Source of the DNA: Saccharicrinis sp963677655 | Lineage (GTDB): Bacteria; Bacteroidota; Bacteroidia; Bacteroidales; Marinilabiliaceae | Reading direction: 5' to 3' (one strand) | NCBI GenBank assembly: GCA_963677655.1 | Contig: OY782088.1 | DNA: 64,000 nucleotides | In this document: piece after piece, positions 45,882 to 53,336 of the stretch | How the letters are laid out: each line of letters begins with the position of its first letter | Numbering within the stretch: position 1 is the stretch's first letter | Program-made: the position numbers and the translations under genes | The notes under the pieces: model-generated | The model's input: only the letters and a program-made list of their open reading frames with translations | Database searches by the model: none | Told to the model about the DNA's origin: nothing

Positions 45882-47741
45882 ATGAAAAACTCTACTACTA
45901 CCCCTTTACGAAAGGTCATCTTTGTTGATGAAGAAAACTGCGTTAACTGCCACGCTTGTATTACTGCTTGTCCTGTTAAATTTTGCAATGTAGATAAAGG
46001 CAATCACATGTCTGTTAATCCTGATTTATGTATTGCTTGCGGAAAGTGCATTGAAGCATGCACTCATGATGCCCGCAAACCGCTGGATGATTTTGAACGT
46101 TTTATGGTTTCAATGGATCAGGAGAATCGTATTATTGCTATAGTTGCACCTGCAATTGCAGCCAGTTTTCCTGATAGTTATCAAAATTTTAACGGATGGC
46201 TAAAGAGCATTGGTATTGATGCTGTATTTGATGTTAGTTTTGGTGCTGAACTAACTGTTAAATCCTATATTGAAGCTTTAAAGAAACATCAAAAGACAAT
46301 TATAGCACAACCTTGTCCGGCTATAGTATCGTACATTGAAATATACCGACCGGAATTAATTCCTTATTTAGCCCCTGCCGACAGTCCTATGCTTCATACT
46401 ATAAAAATGGTAAAAGAGTTTTATCCCGAATACAAAAGACATCATGTATTAGTTGTTTCCCCATGCCTGGCAAAAACAAGGGAGTTTGAAGACACCGGCA
46501 ACAACATTTATAATGTTACGTTTAATACATTCCATGAAGTTCTAAAACAAAACAAAATAGAATTAAAACACTTTCCTGCTACTGATTTTGATAATCCTCC
46601 TGCCGAAAGAGCAGTACTATTTTCTACCCCTGGAGGTTTATTAAAAACTGCAGAACGAGAGGTTCCTGAAATAATAGACAAAACAAGAAAGATTGAAGGA
46701 CAAAATTTAGTTTATCCTTACCTGGACAGCTTACATAAAAACATAAAAAACGGGATAGCTCCCCAACTTATTGATTGTTTAAACTGCGAACAGGGATGCA
46801 ATTGTGGACCAGGTACGACTACGCATCACTTAAACCTTGAAGAAATTGAAAACCATATTGAAAAACGTAAGAATGATACAATCAAAAGATATAATACTTC
46901 AAAAGGACAAAAAGTATTAAAAAGAACAATTGAAGATTTCTGGAAAGAAGGCTTATATGACCGAACATATATTGATAAAAGTTCTAACAATAATATTATT
47001 ATCCCATCGGAGCAAGAGAAATGGAAAGTCTTTAATACCATGAATAAGTTTACTGATGCAGACATTTATAATTGTTCAGCTTGCGGTTATGGAAATTGCT
47101 ATGATATGGCCACTGCCATTTATAATGGATTAAACAGCAAAGAAAACTGTCATTATTATAAAAGTTCTGTCATTATTAATTTATCTCAGTCTGTAAGCAA
47201 TACAATTATTGAGTTACATAAAAAATTCTCATCCATACATCAAATGCTTGATATTTTTAAAGATTTACGGACTGAGTTTAGTGAATTGGAAACAACTATT
47301 GCACAACAAACAAAGCTCATTGATAAATTTGAGAAGATAGCCAATACCATTCATGCAGTATCTGATCGCACCAATATGTTGGCCATAAATGCATCCATTG
47401 AGGCAACAAGGGCAGGACAGGCTGGTTTGGGATTTAACGTAGTAGCTAATGAAGTTTTAAAACTAGCTGAAAACACTACTCTGGAAACAGAAAAAATTAA
47501 AGACAACACCAATGAGATAAAACAATATTTTGAACAAACAGAAAAAAAGCTTGGTCAATCTACTTCAAAATTTATTCAGGCCTCAAAGCTTTATATGAAA
47601 GTATCTGGAGCCATTGACGAAATGAATGATGCCATCCAGAATCTTAATGAAAAAACTATGGATTTCGCCACCAATGAATCTCAAACTTTAAATAAAGATT
47701 CATTTAAGAAAAAACTGGAAAATAAAATTATGGTTTCTTAA
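45882..47741 (+). CDS. Sensory [FeFe]-hydrogenase-like protein with chemoreceptor signalling domain
   Basis: The 619 residues contain, in order, two 4Fe-4S motifs (CVNCHACITACP at 20-31; CIACGKCIEAC), an [FeFe]-hydrogenase H-cluster domain, a 4Fe-4S FeS domain (NCSACGYGNCYDMA near 396) and an MCP-type coiled coil with tip TNMLAINASIEATRAG near 497. H-cluster ligands are kept: AQPCPAI (near 140), SPCLAKTREFED (near 192) and CEQGCNCGPG (near 300). The proton-relay Cys of TSCCP is Pro. This fits group C/D sensory hydrogenases. No transmembrane helix, so it is a soluble receptor, perhaps for H2 or redox state. No hydEFG maturases are nearby. Confidence 0.85.
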   Translation: MKNSTTTPLRKVIFVDEENCVNCHACITACPVKFCNVDKGNHMSVNPDLCIACGKCIEACTHDARKPLDDFERFMVSMDQENRIIAIVAPAIAASFPDSYQNFNGWLKSIGIDAVFDVSFGAELTVKSYIEALKKHQKTIIAQPCPAIVSYIEIYRPELIPYLAPADSPMLHTIKMVKEFYPEYKRHHVLVVSPCLAKTREFEDTGNNIYNVTFNTFHEVLKQNKIELKHFPATDFDNPPAERAVLFSTPGGLLKTAEREVPEIIDKTRKIEGQNLVYPYLDSLHKNIKNGIAPQLIDCLNCEQGCNCGPGTTTHHLNLEEIENHIEKRKNDTIKRYNTSKGQKVLKRTIEDFWKEGLYDRTYIDKSSNNNIIIPSEQEKWKVFNTMNKFTDADIYNCSACGYGNCYDMATAIYNGLNSKENCHYYKSSVIINLSQSVSNTIIELHKKFSSIHQMLDIFKDLRTEFSELETTIAQQTKLIDKFEKIANTIHAVSDRTNMLAINASIEATRAGQAGLGFNVVANEVLKLAENTTLETEKIKDNTNEIKQYFEQTEKKLGQSTSKFIQASKLYMKVSGAIDEMNDAIQNLNEKTMDFATNESQTLNKDSFKKKLENKIMVS

Positions 47742-47808
47742 TAGCTAAAAAGATAAGAGATATTTAGATAATTGTTAAGAGAAGATTTACAGCCTGCCTA
47801 ATTTGTTT

Positions 47809-47829
47809 AGAAGCTGTAAGCTTCTTTTC
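47809..47829 (+). terminator. Terminator after the hydrogenase-like gene
   Basis: The stem AGAAGCT/AGCTTCT with a 3-base loop is followed by TTT. It lies about 70 bases after the stop codon. Confidence 0.6.
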
Positions 47830-47954
47830 ATTGTTCTAATTTTATTAGTGAATAAGGAGTTTAACGAAAGAAACCTCAATGACTAAGCATTTAAAATATA
47901 CCTGAAGAAATGATAGGTTTAATATTTTACAGATCTAATACACCCAATTCTAAA

Positions 47955-48088
47955 AAACTGACTTTTTATTCTCATTGTTGGTAAATACATGCATCCAATC
48001 AACTACTGAAAAACTTACAAAATAAATACCTACCCGGTAGTGAATTTTATAATATCCCGCGTGAGAACATTGGGCGATACGGGGGGTA
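47955..48088 (-). mobile_element. Decayed RAYT/REP element
   Basis: On the minus strand, bases from about 48053 down to 47960 translate as YKIHYRV, GIYFVSFSVVDWMHVFTNNE, clearly homologous to the first 30 residues of the RAYT transposase at 57.4 kb (YKFFNPE, GVYFVSFAVVEWIDVFTRNE). No start codon or remainder is present. Next to it (48058-48088) GCGTGAGAACATTGGGCGAT and ACGGGGGG form a degenerate version of the REP flanking the intact element. This is a relic of a second copy, at the opposite edge of the effector array. Confidence 0.7.
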
Positions 48089-48090
48089 AC

Positions 48091-48120
48091 AAAACACAAA
48101 AGGAGGTTAAAACCTCCTTT
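48091..48120 (-). terminator. Terminator at the end of the effector/immunity array
   Basis: The stem AAAGGAGGTT/AACCTCCTTT with a 2-base loop, just after the last immunity gene, reads on the minus strand into TTTTGTGTTTTG. Confidence 0.75.
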
Positions 48121-48122
48121 GC

Positions 48123-48815
48123 TTATCTTATTCTATCTAAAATACGTTTCGGTATTTTACTTTCCTTGCCGTTAGCTTTCATAAGTTCAATGTATTTATT
48201 GTAGGCTTCTATCGCTTTGAGATTTTCATTTAACCCCCAATACGCGTCTCCAAGATTGATGTAGGCTACAGTACGATTAGGTTTATACAAAAGAATTAAT
48301 TGCAATATCATTACTGCCTCATTATGAAAACCCAAATCATCTAGATAATATGCTTTATCATTCAAAACTTGAGAATCTGTATTTTTTAAATACAAACATC
48401 CATTTACATCTTTTAAAAGCCAATTCTGTTTTATATTTTGCTTATTATTCAAATCGCCAACTTCAAACAATACAGTTGAGTGTGATTTTTCTTCTGATTT
48501 TTTTTTCCATGAAATATCAACTTTACCACTGATATATTGAAACTCAAAAGTATTAGATTTAGAATCTTCAAACATCCAATATCCATAATCTTTATAATAA
48601 GAACCATAACCATCAAGTAATATATTATTTTCCCATATACTAATTGACCAATCTTTTTTTGCATACAAAACAATATTGTAATTATCCTTTAAAGAATAAA
48701 AACATCTATCATTTGTAAAATGGTTATTTTCATCATAATTGTTCGCTGGATTATCTTGAGAGCATACCACAATAGGTATTAGAAAAAAAATCAATAATAA
48801 TTTATAATTAATCAT
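48123..48815 (-). CDS. Candidate immunity protein 4 (exported, TPR-containing)
   Basis: The 230 residues start with an export signal (LLIFFLIPIVVCSQDN, possibly a lipobox at the Cys). They contain a beta-rich domain resembling MORN/WG-like repeats (YGYWMFEDSKSNTFEFQY) and end in a TPR pair (AYINLGDAYWGLNENLKAIE). The gene follows the displaced GH19 module by 30 bases on the same strand. A periplasmic or outer-membrane location is what protection against a wall-degrading toxin needs. The immunity role is inferred from position and export signal. Confidence 0.65.
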   Translation of the reverse strand: MINYKLLLIFFLIPIVVCSQDNPANNYDENNHFTNDRCFYSLKDNYNIVLYAKKDWSISIWENNILLDGYGSYYKDYGYWMFEDSKSNTFEFQYISGKVDISWKKKSEEKSHSTVLFEVGDLNNKQNIKQNWLLKDVNGCLYLKNTDSQVLNDKAYYLDDLGFHNEAVMILQLILLYKPNRTVAYINLGDAYWGLNENLKAIEAYNKYIELMKANGKESKIPKRILDRIR

Positions 48816-48845
48816 ATATTTTGTTTTAAATCACAACCAAATCAA

Positions 48846-49960
48846 CTAGCTAAGCGCTTCAATTCTTGCTTGTGAAGCAGCCCTTACCTTGACATTTCCA
48901 TCACTATCCTGAAGAGTAGCAAAAACAGCCAAATTATTTATTCCATATCTATTTTTTAAAGAAGAATTTTCGTCAATTAATTCAACAAACCTTTGATATC
49001 CTTCCAAAGCTTTATTTTTAGATTTAGCACACCCTGTTTTATTTAAATCTGGATCATGCCATAATCCCCATGCAAAAGAATATATTGCAATATAATTAGC
49101 CTCACTTTCAGATAAATTATAATCAGTCAATTTACCTTTTAGGGTTAAGCAATCTAATTCAAATCCTTTTTTTAAATAATTTAATCGTTTATTATATCCA
49201 TTAAAACCTCCATTTATTTTTGCAGTTATTAAAATAAAATCATTATTATCAGCAAGTTCATTAAGGCTTCTATTTTTCCAAAACCATCCTGCAGAATTTG
49301 CTGCATGTGGATTTTGCTCTAATTTCTTTTTACATTCTAAATTTGATGTTACATCTTCACCCGAATATTCCTGATAAGCTTCATAATTAGTTATTCCTGT
49401 TAATTGGATAAGTCCTCGCCCTGGATAACCACCATAATCTTCATCTGCCGCACCAATCTCCCTAGTATATTACAATCCTCCAGATTCGAGAAGTACTTGT
49501 GCTAAAAAATGAATTCTTCTTAAGCATGCATTAATTTCATTATCTTTAAACGCTTTATTAATTCCTGATAAATGTTTCATGATATTATCATTAGATGATA
49601 AATAAGCAATTGACTTTAAGCGATCATAAGACCAATCTGACATACAACAGCTCATTAGACGCTTCATCTGCTCAACAAAAGCCACAGGATGAAAATGATA
49701 AACATTTGAATCACTTGGAAATATACGTGCCTCTGCTCCTTCTTTAGGAGTACCAATATTGCCATCTTTTACATCATGCCAAAAACATAAGTTTTGTATT
49801 TTTTCTTCTAAAAAACTAATACGTTCATCTCTGGCTTCCTCCAGTTTTTGTTTTTCATCAGGATCTTCTTCCGCATCTATTCCTTTTTTATGCAATGCTT
49901 CAACTTCCTGTTTAAAGGTATCTATATTTTGCCAGGTATCCCACTCGCTTTGGTGTTTGC
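48846..49960 (-). pseudogene. Displaced effector tip A: linker plus GH19 lysozyme/chitinase domain, with in-frame stop
   Basis: In one frame from 49960 the sequence gives the conserved linker (QSEWDTWQNIDTFKQEVEAL to YHFHPVAFVEQMKR), then a GH19-type domain. That domain shows RIHFLAQVLLESGGL (catalytic Glu), a TAA stop at 49470-49472, and then YTREIGAADEDYGGYPGRG, LIQLTGITNYEAYQ, AGWFWKNRSLNELAD and INGGFNG. The domain would cut peptidoglycan or chitin-like glycans. There is no proper start codon, and the linker begins about 30 bases after immunity gene 3. It therefore looks like a silent, decaying module displaced from the full-length gene. Confidence 0.75.
49661..49960 (-). repeat. Linker DNA repeat, copy A
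   Basis: About 300 bp encoding HQSEWDTWQNID to HFHPVAFVEQMKR, highly similar at DNA level to copies B, C and D. Similarity stops abruptly at the toxin-domain boundary and at the preceding immunity gene. Confidence 0.85.
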
Positions 49961-49990
49961 ATTTATTTTTACAAGAATTTTTACTCTTAT

Positions 49991-50554
49991 TTAAAAATCA
50001 CCTATTGCTTCTTTTATATCATATGGCTTTTCTTTTACAATGGGAATGGTTTTACCTGCATAAGTACTGTCGATTAAAAACGATGAAGAATTTATTTCAA
50101 TATAGCCAGTTTTATTGGGGACAAGTTTGATTTTTCTAACACCAGAATCTTTTATCGTATCTCCAAAGACATCCAAATATTTATAACTTGTATAAACACA
50201 CAAGGTTTTTTTATTTACAATCATGGAATCTATATCTAGTTTATAATTCTCATGACCAATCCCATATTCAGCTTTATCTGTATACTTAATTCCATTGATA
50301 CTTGAATTTTGATAATCAACAACTACATCACCTGTATCGGTAACAGTAATATAATAAAATACTTTATTCATAATATTCCTAGGACTAATTGCAACATCTA
50401 TAGTCGTAACCGAAATAGAATCAACTCTTTGATCAATACCATTATCTTCTTTCTTGGCAATAATTGTTTCACTATCATTCTTAGCTGTATGGAATTTACA
50501 GTTCTGACTAATAAGACATATTAATACAATAAATATTAGTATTAGTTTTTTCAT
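49991..50554 (-). CDS. Candidate immunity protein 3 (exported)
   Basis: The 187 residues have an N-terminal export signal (MKKLILIFIVLICLISQNC; the lipobox is not canonical) and a beta-rich mature part. I recognise no domain. The gene starts two bases after the stop of tip module B and ends just before the linker of module A. By position it should protect against the cysteine-peptidase tip B. That role is inference. Confidence 0.65.
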   Translation of the reverse strand: MKKLILIFIVLICLISQNCKFHTAKNDSETIIAKKEDNGIDQRVDSISVTTIDVAISPRNIMNKVFYYITVTDTGDVVVDYQNSSINGIKYTDKAEYGIGHENYKLDIDSMIVNKKTLCVYTSYKYLDVFGDTIKDSGVRKIKLVPNKTGYIEINSSSFLIDSTYAGKTIPIVKEKPYDIKEAIGDF

Positions 50555-50556
50555 AT

Positions 50557-51459
50557 TTAATTATTTTTCCGAATATGCGTAACTGTATAAGTTCTATTTG
50601 GCCTAACATTACGTTTTTTACCAATAAGCATATTTCTTTCGTTAATGTATAATTTATTATTCACACTCACTCCCCACTCGTCTTTATTTACAACATTTGT
50701 TCCAACCTCAAAAAATCTATAATACAAACCTTTCTCATCTGTTAACCGTCCAGTTATAACAAAAAAGTGCTCTGTTGTATTATCAAAATTATATGTTTCA
50801 TTTCTTTCATCATCAACACCGACAACTATAGGACATCCATTTTCAAGTTGATTATCTATATAATCAATTCCTTCCTGTTCTCGACCAGTTGCTTCTAGTG
50901 ATCCATCCTTCATTTGTATAACCATTTGAATAGTATTGCTATAATAAGAGGTACCATTTGAGTATTTCTTTGTTTTCACTTCAATTCCACTACCTCCTCC
51001 ATCAACACCATATTTTTTTAATACTAAAACACTTGTTCTCCAACAAGCCTCAGATGGATTGGGTTGAGTCCATTGTGACATCCACTTATCAGGATCAGAT
51101 AAATCAATATCCTCTTTACCTATTATTCTCTTCATCTGCTCCACAAAGGCAATAGGATGAAAATGATATACATTTGAATCTTTGGGGAAAATACGTAGCT
51201 CTGCTCCTTCTTTGGATGTGCCAATATTGCCATCTTTTACATCATGCCAAAAACATAGTTTTTGTATTTTTTCTTCTAAAAAACTGATACGTTCATCTCT
51301 GGCTTCTTCTAGTTTTTGTTTTTCATCAGGATCTTCTTCCGCATCTATTCCTTTTTTATACAATGCTTCAACTTCCTGTTTAAAAGCATCTATATTTTGC
51401 CAGGTATCCCACTCGCTTTGTAATCTGATTATAATATTAGTAACCAGGAATATATACAC
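50557..51459 (-). CDS. Displaced effector tip B: linker plus C39/papain-like cysteine peptidase
   Basis: The frame is open from a GTG at 51459, inside the end of immunity gene 2, through the whole linker (QSEWDTWQNIDAFKQEVEAL to YHFHPIAFVEQMKRI) and a roughly 165-residue tip. The tip has a probable catalytic Cys in NPSEACWRTSVLVLKKYG and His in NTTEHFFVITGRL, like C39/papain-like peptidases or wall amidases. The first dozen residues are unlikely to be genuine, since the reading frame begins in the neighbour's tail. Coding is intact, but there is no N-terminal delivery region, so it is a displaced module. Confidence 0.7.
   Translation of the reverse strand: MYIFLVTNIIIRLQSEWDTWQNIDAFKQEVEALYKKGIDAEEDPDEKQKLEEARDERISFLEEKIQKLCFWHDVKDGNIGTSKEGAELRIFPKDSNVYHFHPIAFVEQMKRIIGKEDIDLSDPDKWMSQWTQPNPSEACWRTSVLVLKKYGVDGGGSGIEVKTKKYSNGTSYYSNTIQMVIQMKDGSLEATGREQEGIDYIDNQLENGCPIVVGVDDERNETYNFDNTTEHFFVITGRLTDEKGLYYRFFEVGTNVVNKDEWGVSVNNKLYINERNMLIGKKRNVRPNRTYTVTHIRKNN
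51128..51420 (-). repeat. Linker DNA repeat, copy B
   Basis: About 293 bp, closely similar to copies A and D. Its upstream edge is 16 bases after the stop codon of immunity gene 2. Confidence 0.85.
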
Positions 51460-51940
51460 CTATAATCATATTTTCCCCATTAATTTTGTCAATTTTATAG
51501 TAATTATAGTAATCATTTTTACCCTGGAGATATTTATATTTTACCGAATACCAATTTTCCCCTAAATCATCATCTTCTTTAATTGCTATTGCGATTGGTA
51601 GACTTTCTTTAAAAAAGGAATATATCCTTCCATCACTTTTTAGTTCATCAAATGTTTCATATTTTTTTTCATATTTATCGGCATACCCCACAAGAGGAAA
51701 ATTGATTATTGTTTTTAAATCACATTCATTATCACTTTTAGCTATTTCTATTGCCCTGAAAAGAAACTCATCAAGCGTGTCTTCTTTTCTAACTTGAGAA
51801 CTATCTACCTGAGCATTCTCCGTTTCATTAACCTGCTCTATATCTGCATTATTAGCTTGATTATTTTCTATTGTTTGGATATTACATGCACTAGCACATA
51901 CAATCAGTATTAATGTTATATAATATTTTAGTTGATTCAT
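51437..51940 (-). CDS. Candidate immunity lipoprotein 2
   Basis: The 167-residue lipoprotein (LILIVCASACNIQ) starts inside the end of tip module C (50-base overlap), a coupling typical of toxin-immunity pairs. Its core (FLFRAIEIAKSDNECDLKTI, then INFPLVGY) matches immunity protein 1 (FLQQLKMAVKKDDVEFVENC, then LKFPFEF). Both guard amidase tips of the same family, so they are probably diverged homologues. It would act in the periplasm or at the outer membrane. Confidence 0.72.
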   Translation of the reverse strand: MNQLKYYITLILIVCASACNIQTIENNQANNADIEQVNETENAQVDSSQVRKEDTLDEFLFRAIEIAKSDNECDLKTIINFPLVGYADKYEKKYETFDELKSDGRIYSFFKESLPIAIAIKEDDDLGENWYSVKYKYLQGKNDYYNYYKIDKINGENMIIGVYIPGY

Positions 51941-52670
51941 TTTCTTTCGTCTCTATATTTATATTAATTTTTTTATTTGCCTGTTGAGCAGTAATTGTAG
52001 GTACATTTCTATTATAACTGGATTCCGGGTAATTAATTGGCATTAAGTAACAATTAAATTTTTGTTCGTAATCAGAACCTTTATAACTTACTCCTGTTCG
52101 TTTAAAATTAGAAAACTTCAAATAGCTCCCTTGATTTCCTCCAAGACAGACTAAATTATTACCATCAATACCATATAAGTAGCATATATGTCCAGAACCT
52201 TTTGATTCACCATTTGATTTTTTATAGTTTGTCATGACTACTATGCATCCAACGACAGGTTCTTCTATAATCCTGTAAAATTTACCTAATTCTGCAAGTT
52301 GTACATAATGTTGAGAGCTTAATATTTCCCATGCTTGCGTTCCTCCTTTTAAATTCACTTCATTTAAACACCAACCAACAAAACCGCCGCACCATTGCCC
52401 ATTATCATTGTCATCAGGCTTTGCGTTACTATCGCCCAACTCTAAACATCTTTTTGCAAAAGAATAAAGAGGTTCTTCGCTTTCATGTGCACCGCTGGCC
52501 ATTACAGCTTTTTCAATCGCAATTTCCAGCCAAGGTGGAATTATTGGTGCTGTAATTCTCTTCATCTGCTCCACAAAGGCAATAGGATGAAAGTGATATA
52601 CATTTGAATCACTTGGAAAGATACGTGGCTCTGCTCCTTCTTTAGGTGTGCCTATATAGCCATCTTGCAC
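51891..52670 (-). CDS. Displaced effector tip C: partial linker plus cysteine amidase (TIGR02594/CHAP-like)
   Basis: From a GTG at 52670 the frame gives the end of the linker (YHFHPIAFVEQMKRITAP) and an amidase domain. The domain shows PPWLEIAIEKAV, the probable nucleophile in QWCGGFVGWCLNEV and the His in GSGHICYLYGID, and ends in LMPINYPE. It resembles the tip of the full-length effector throughout. The upstream part of the linker is present in the same frame (52671-52860) but is cut by a TAA after RISQLK. Whether GTG is used as a start is uncertain. Confidence 0.68.
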   Translation of the reverse strand: MQDGYIGTPKEGAEPRIFPSDSNVYHFHPIAFVEQMKRITAPIIPPWLEIAIEKAVMASGAHESEEPLYSFAKRCLELGDSNAKPDDNDNGQWCGGFVGWCLNEVNLKGGTQAWEILSSQHYVQLAELGKFYRIIEEPVVGCIVVMTNYKKSNGESKGSGHICYLYGIDGNNLVCLGGNQGSYLKFSNFKRTGVSYKGSDYEQKFNCYLMPINYPESSYNRNVPTITAQQANKKININIETKENESTKILYNINTDCMC

Positions 52671-52858
52671 ATCGCCCCAAAAACAGAGTTTTTCTATTTT
52701 TTATTTTAGTTGAGAAATTCGCTCATCCCTGGCTTGCTCTAATTGTTGCTTCCCTTTGGGATAGTCTTCTTTTTCAATTCCTTTTTGATAAAGAGTTTTA
52801 ACCTCGCTCTCAAAGGTATCAATATTTTGCCAAGTGTCCCACTCGCTTTGGTGTTTGT
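52558..52858 (-). repeat. Linker DNA repeat, copy C (with in-frame stop)
   Basis: About 301 bp. It is the most diverged of the four copies (QARDERISQLK, stop, KIEKLCFWGDVQDGYIG). It begins five bases after the stop of immunity gene 1. Confidence 0.85.
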
Positions 52859-52862
52859 AAAT

Positions 52863-53336
52863 TTAATGTGGCTGAGAGAAACCTGTTAGTTTAAATTTGT
52901 TCCCTTCTTTGATACCATAAAAAACAACAAAATAATCAGGAACGTTAGGCTCTCTATAAATAAATGAAAATTCACCTCCTTCAAACTTTCTCACTTCTGC
53001 TTTAAGTATATACGAAAACCTATCACACTTATCTTTCATTTCAGTATAATTATCATAAAATGAAGACTCACCTCCACTATTAAATTCAAAAGGAAATTTT
53101 AGGCAATTTTCAACAAACTCAACATCATCCTTTTTAACAGCCATTTTTAATTGTTGTAAAAACTGTTCAATCGGCTTCTTTTGCTCTAACTGTTTAACTT
53201 CTTTCTTTTTCTCTATTAAACTTAAAGGCTGCTTTTTAATCTCTTCTTTGTTATCAACTTTTTCTGCTGTAAAATTACAAGAAGATAAAGTGATTAAAAT
53301 CGACAATAAACTAAGTAGTTTTTTCATTTTCCGCAT
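52863..53336 (-). CDS. Candidate immunity lipoprotein 1
   Basis: The 157-residue lipoprotein (lipobox LITLSSC) has a charged linker and a compact C-terminal domain. Its start lies 26 bases inside the end of the full-length effector gene, implying translational coupling. Start alternatives are the ATG at 53336 and one three codons later. It resembles immunity protein 2, which guards a related amidase tip. It should block the amidase in the periplasm of the producer and its kin. Confidence 0.75.
   Translation of the reverse strand: MRKMKKLLSLLSILITLSSCNFTAEKVDNKEEIKKQPLSLIEKKKEVKQLEQKKPIEQFLQQLKMAVKKDDVEFVENCLKFPFEFNSGGESSFYDNYTEMKDKCDRFSYILKAEVRKFEGGEFSFIYREPNVPDYFVVFYGIKEGNKFKLTGFSQPH

Noticed and set aside
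50557..51459. Module B as an independent secreted enzyme
   Set aside because: It has no signal peptide, its apparent start lies inside the preceding gene, and most of its N-terminal half is the shared linker, so a displaced tip is the better reading.
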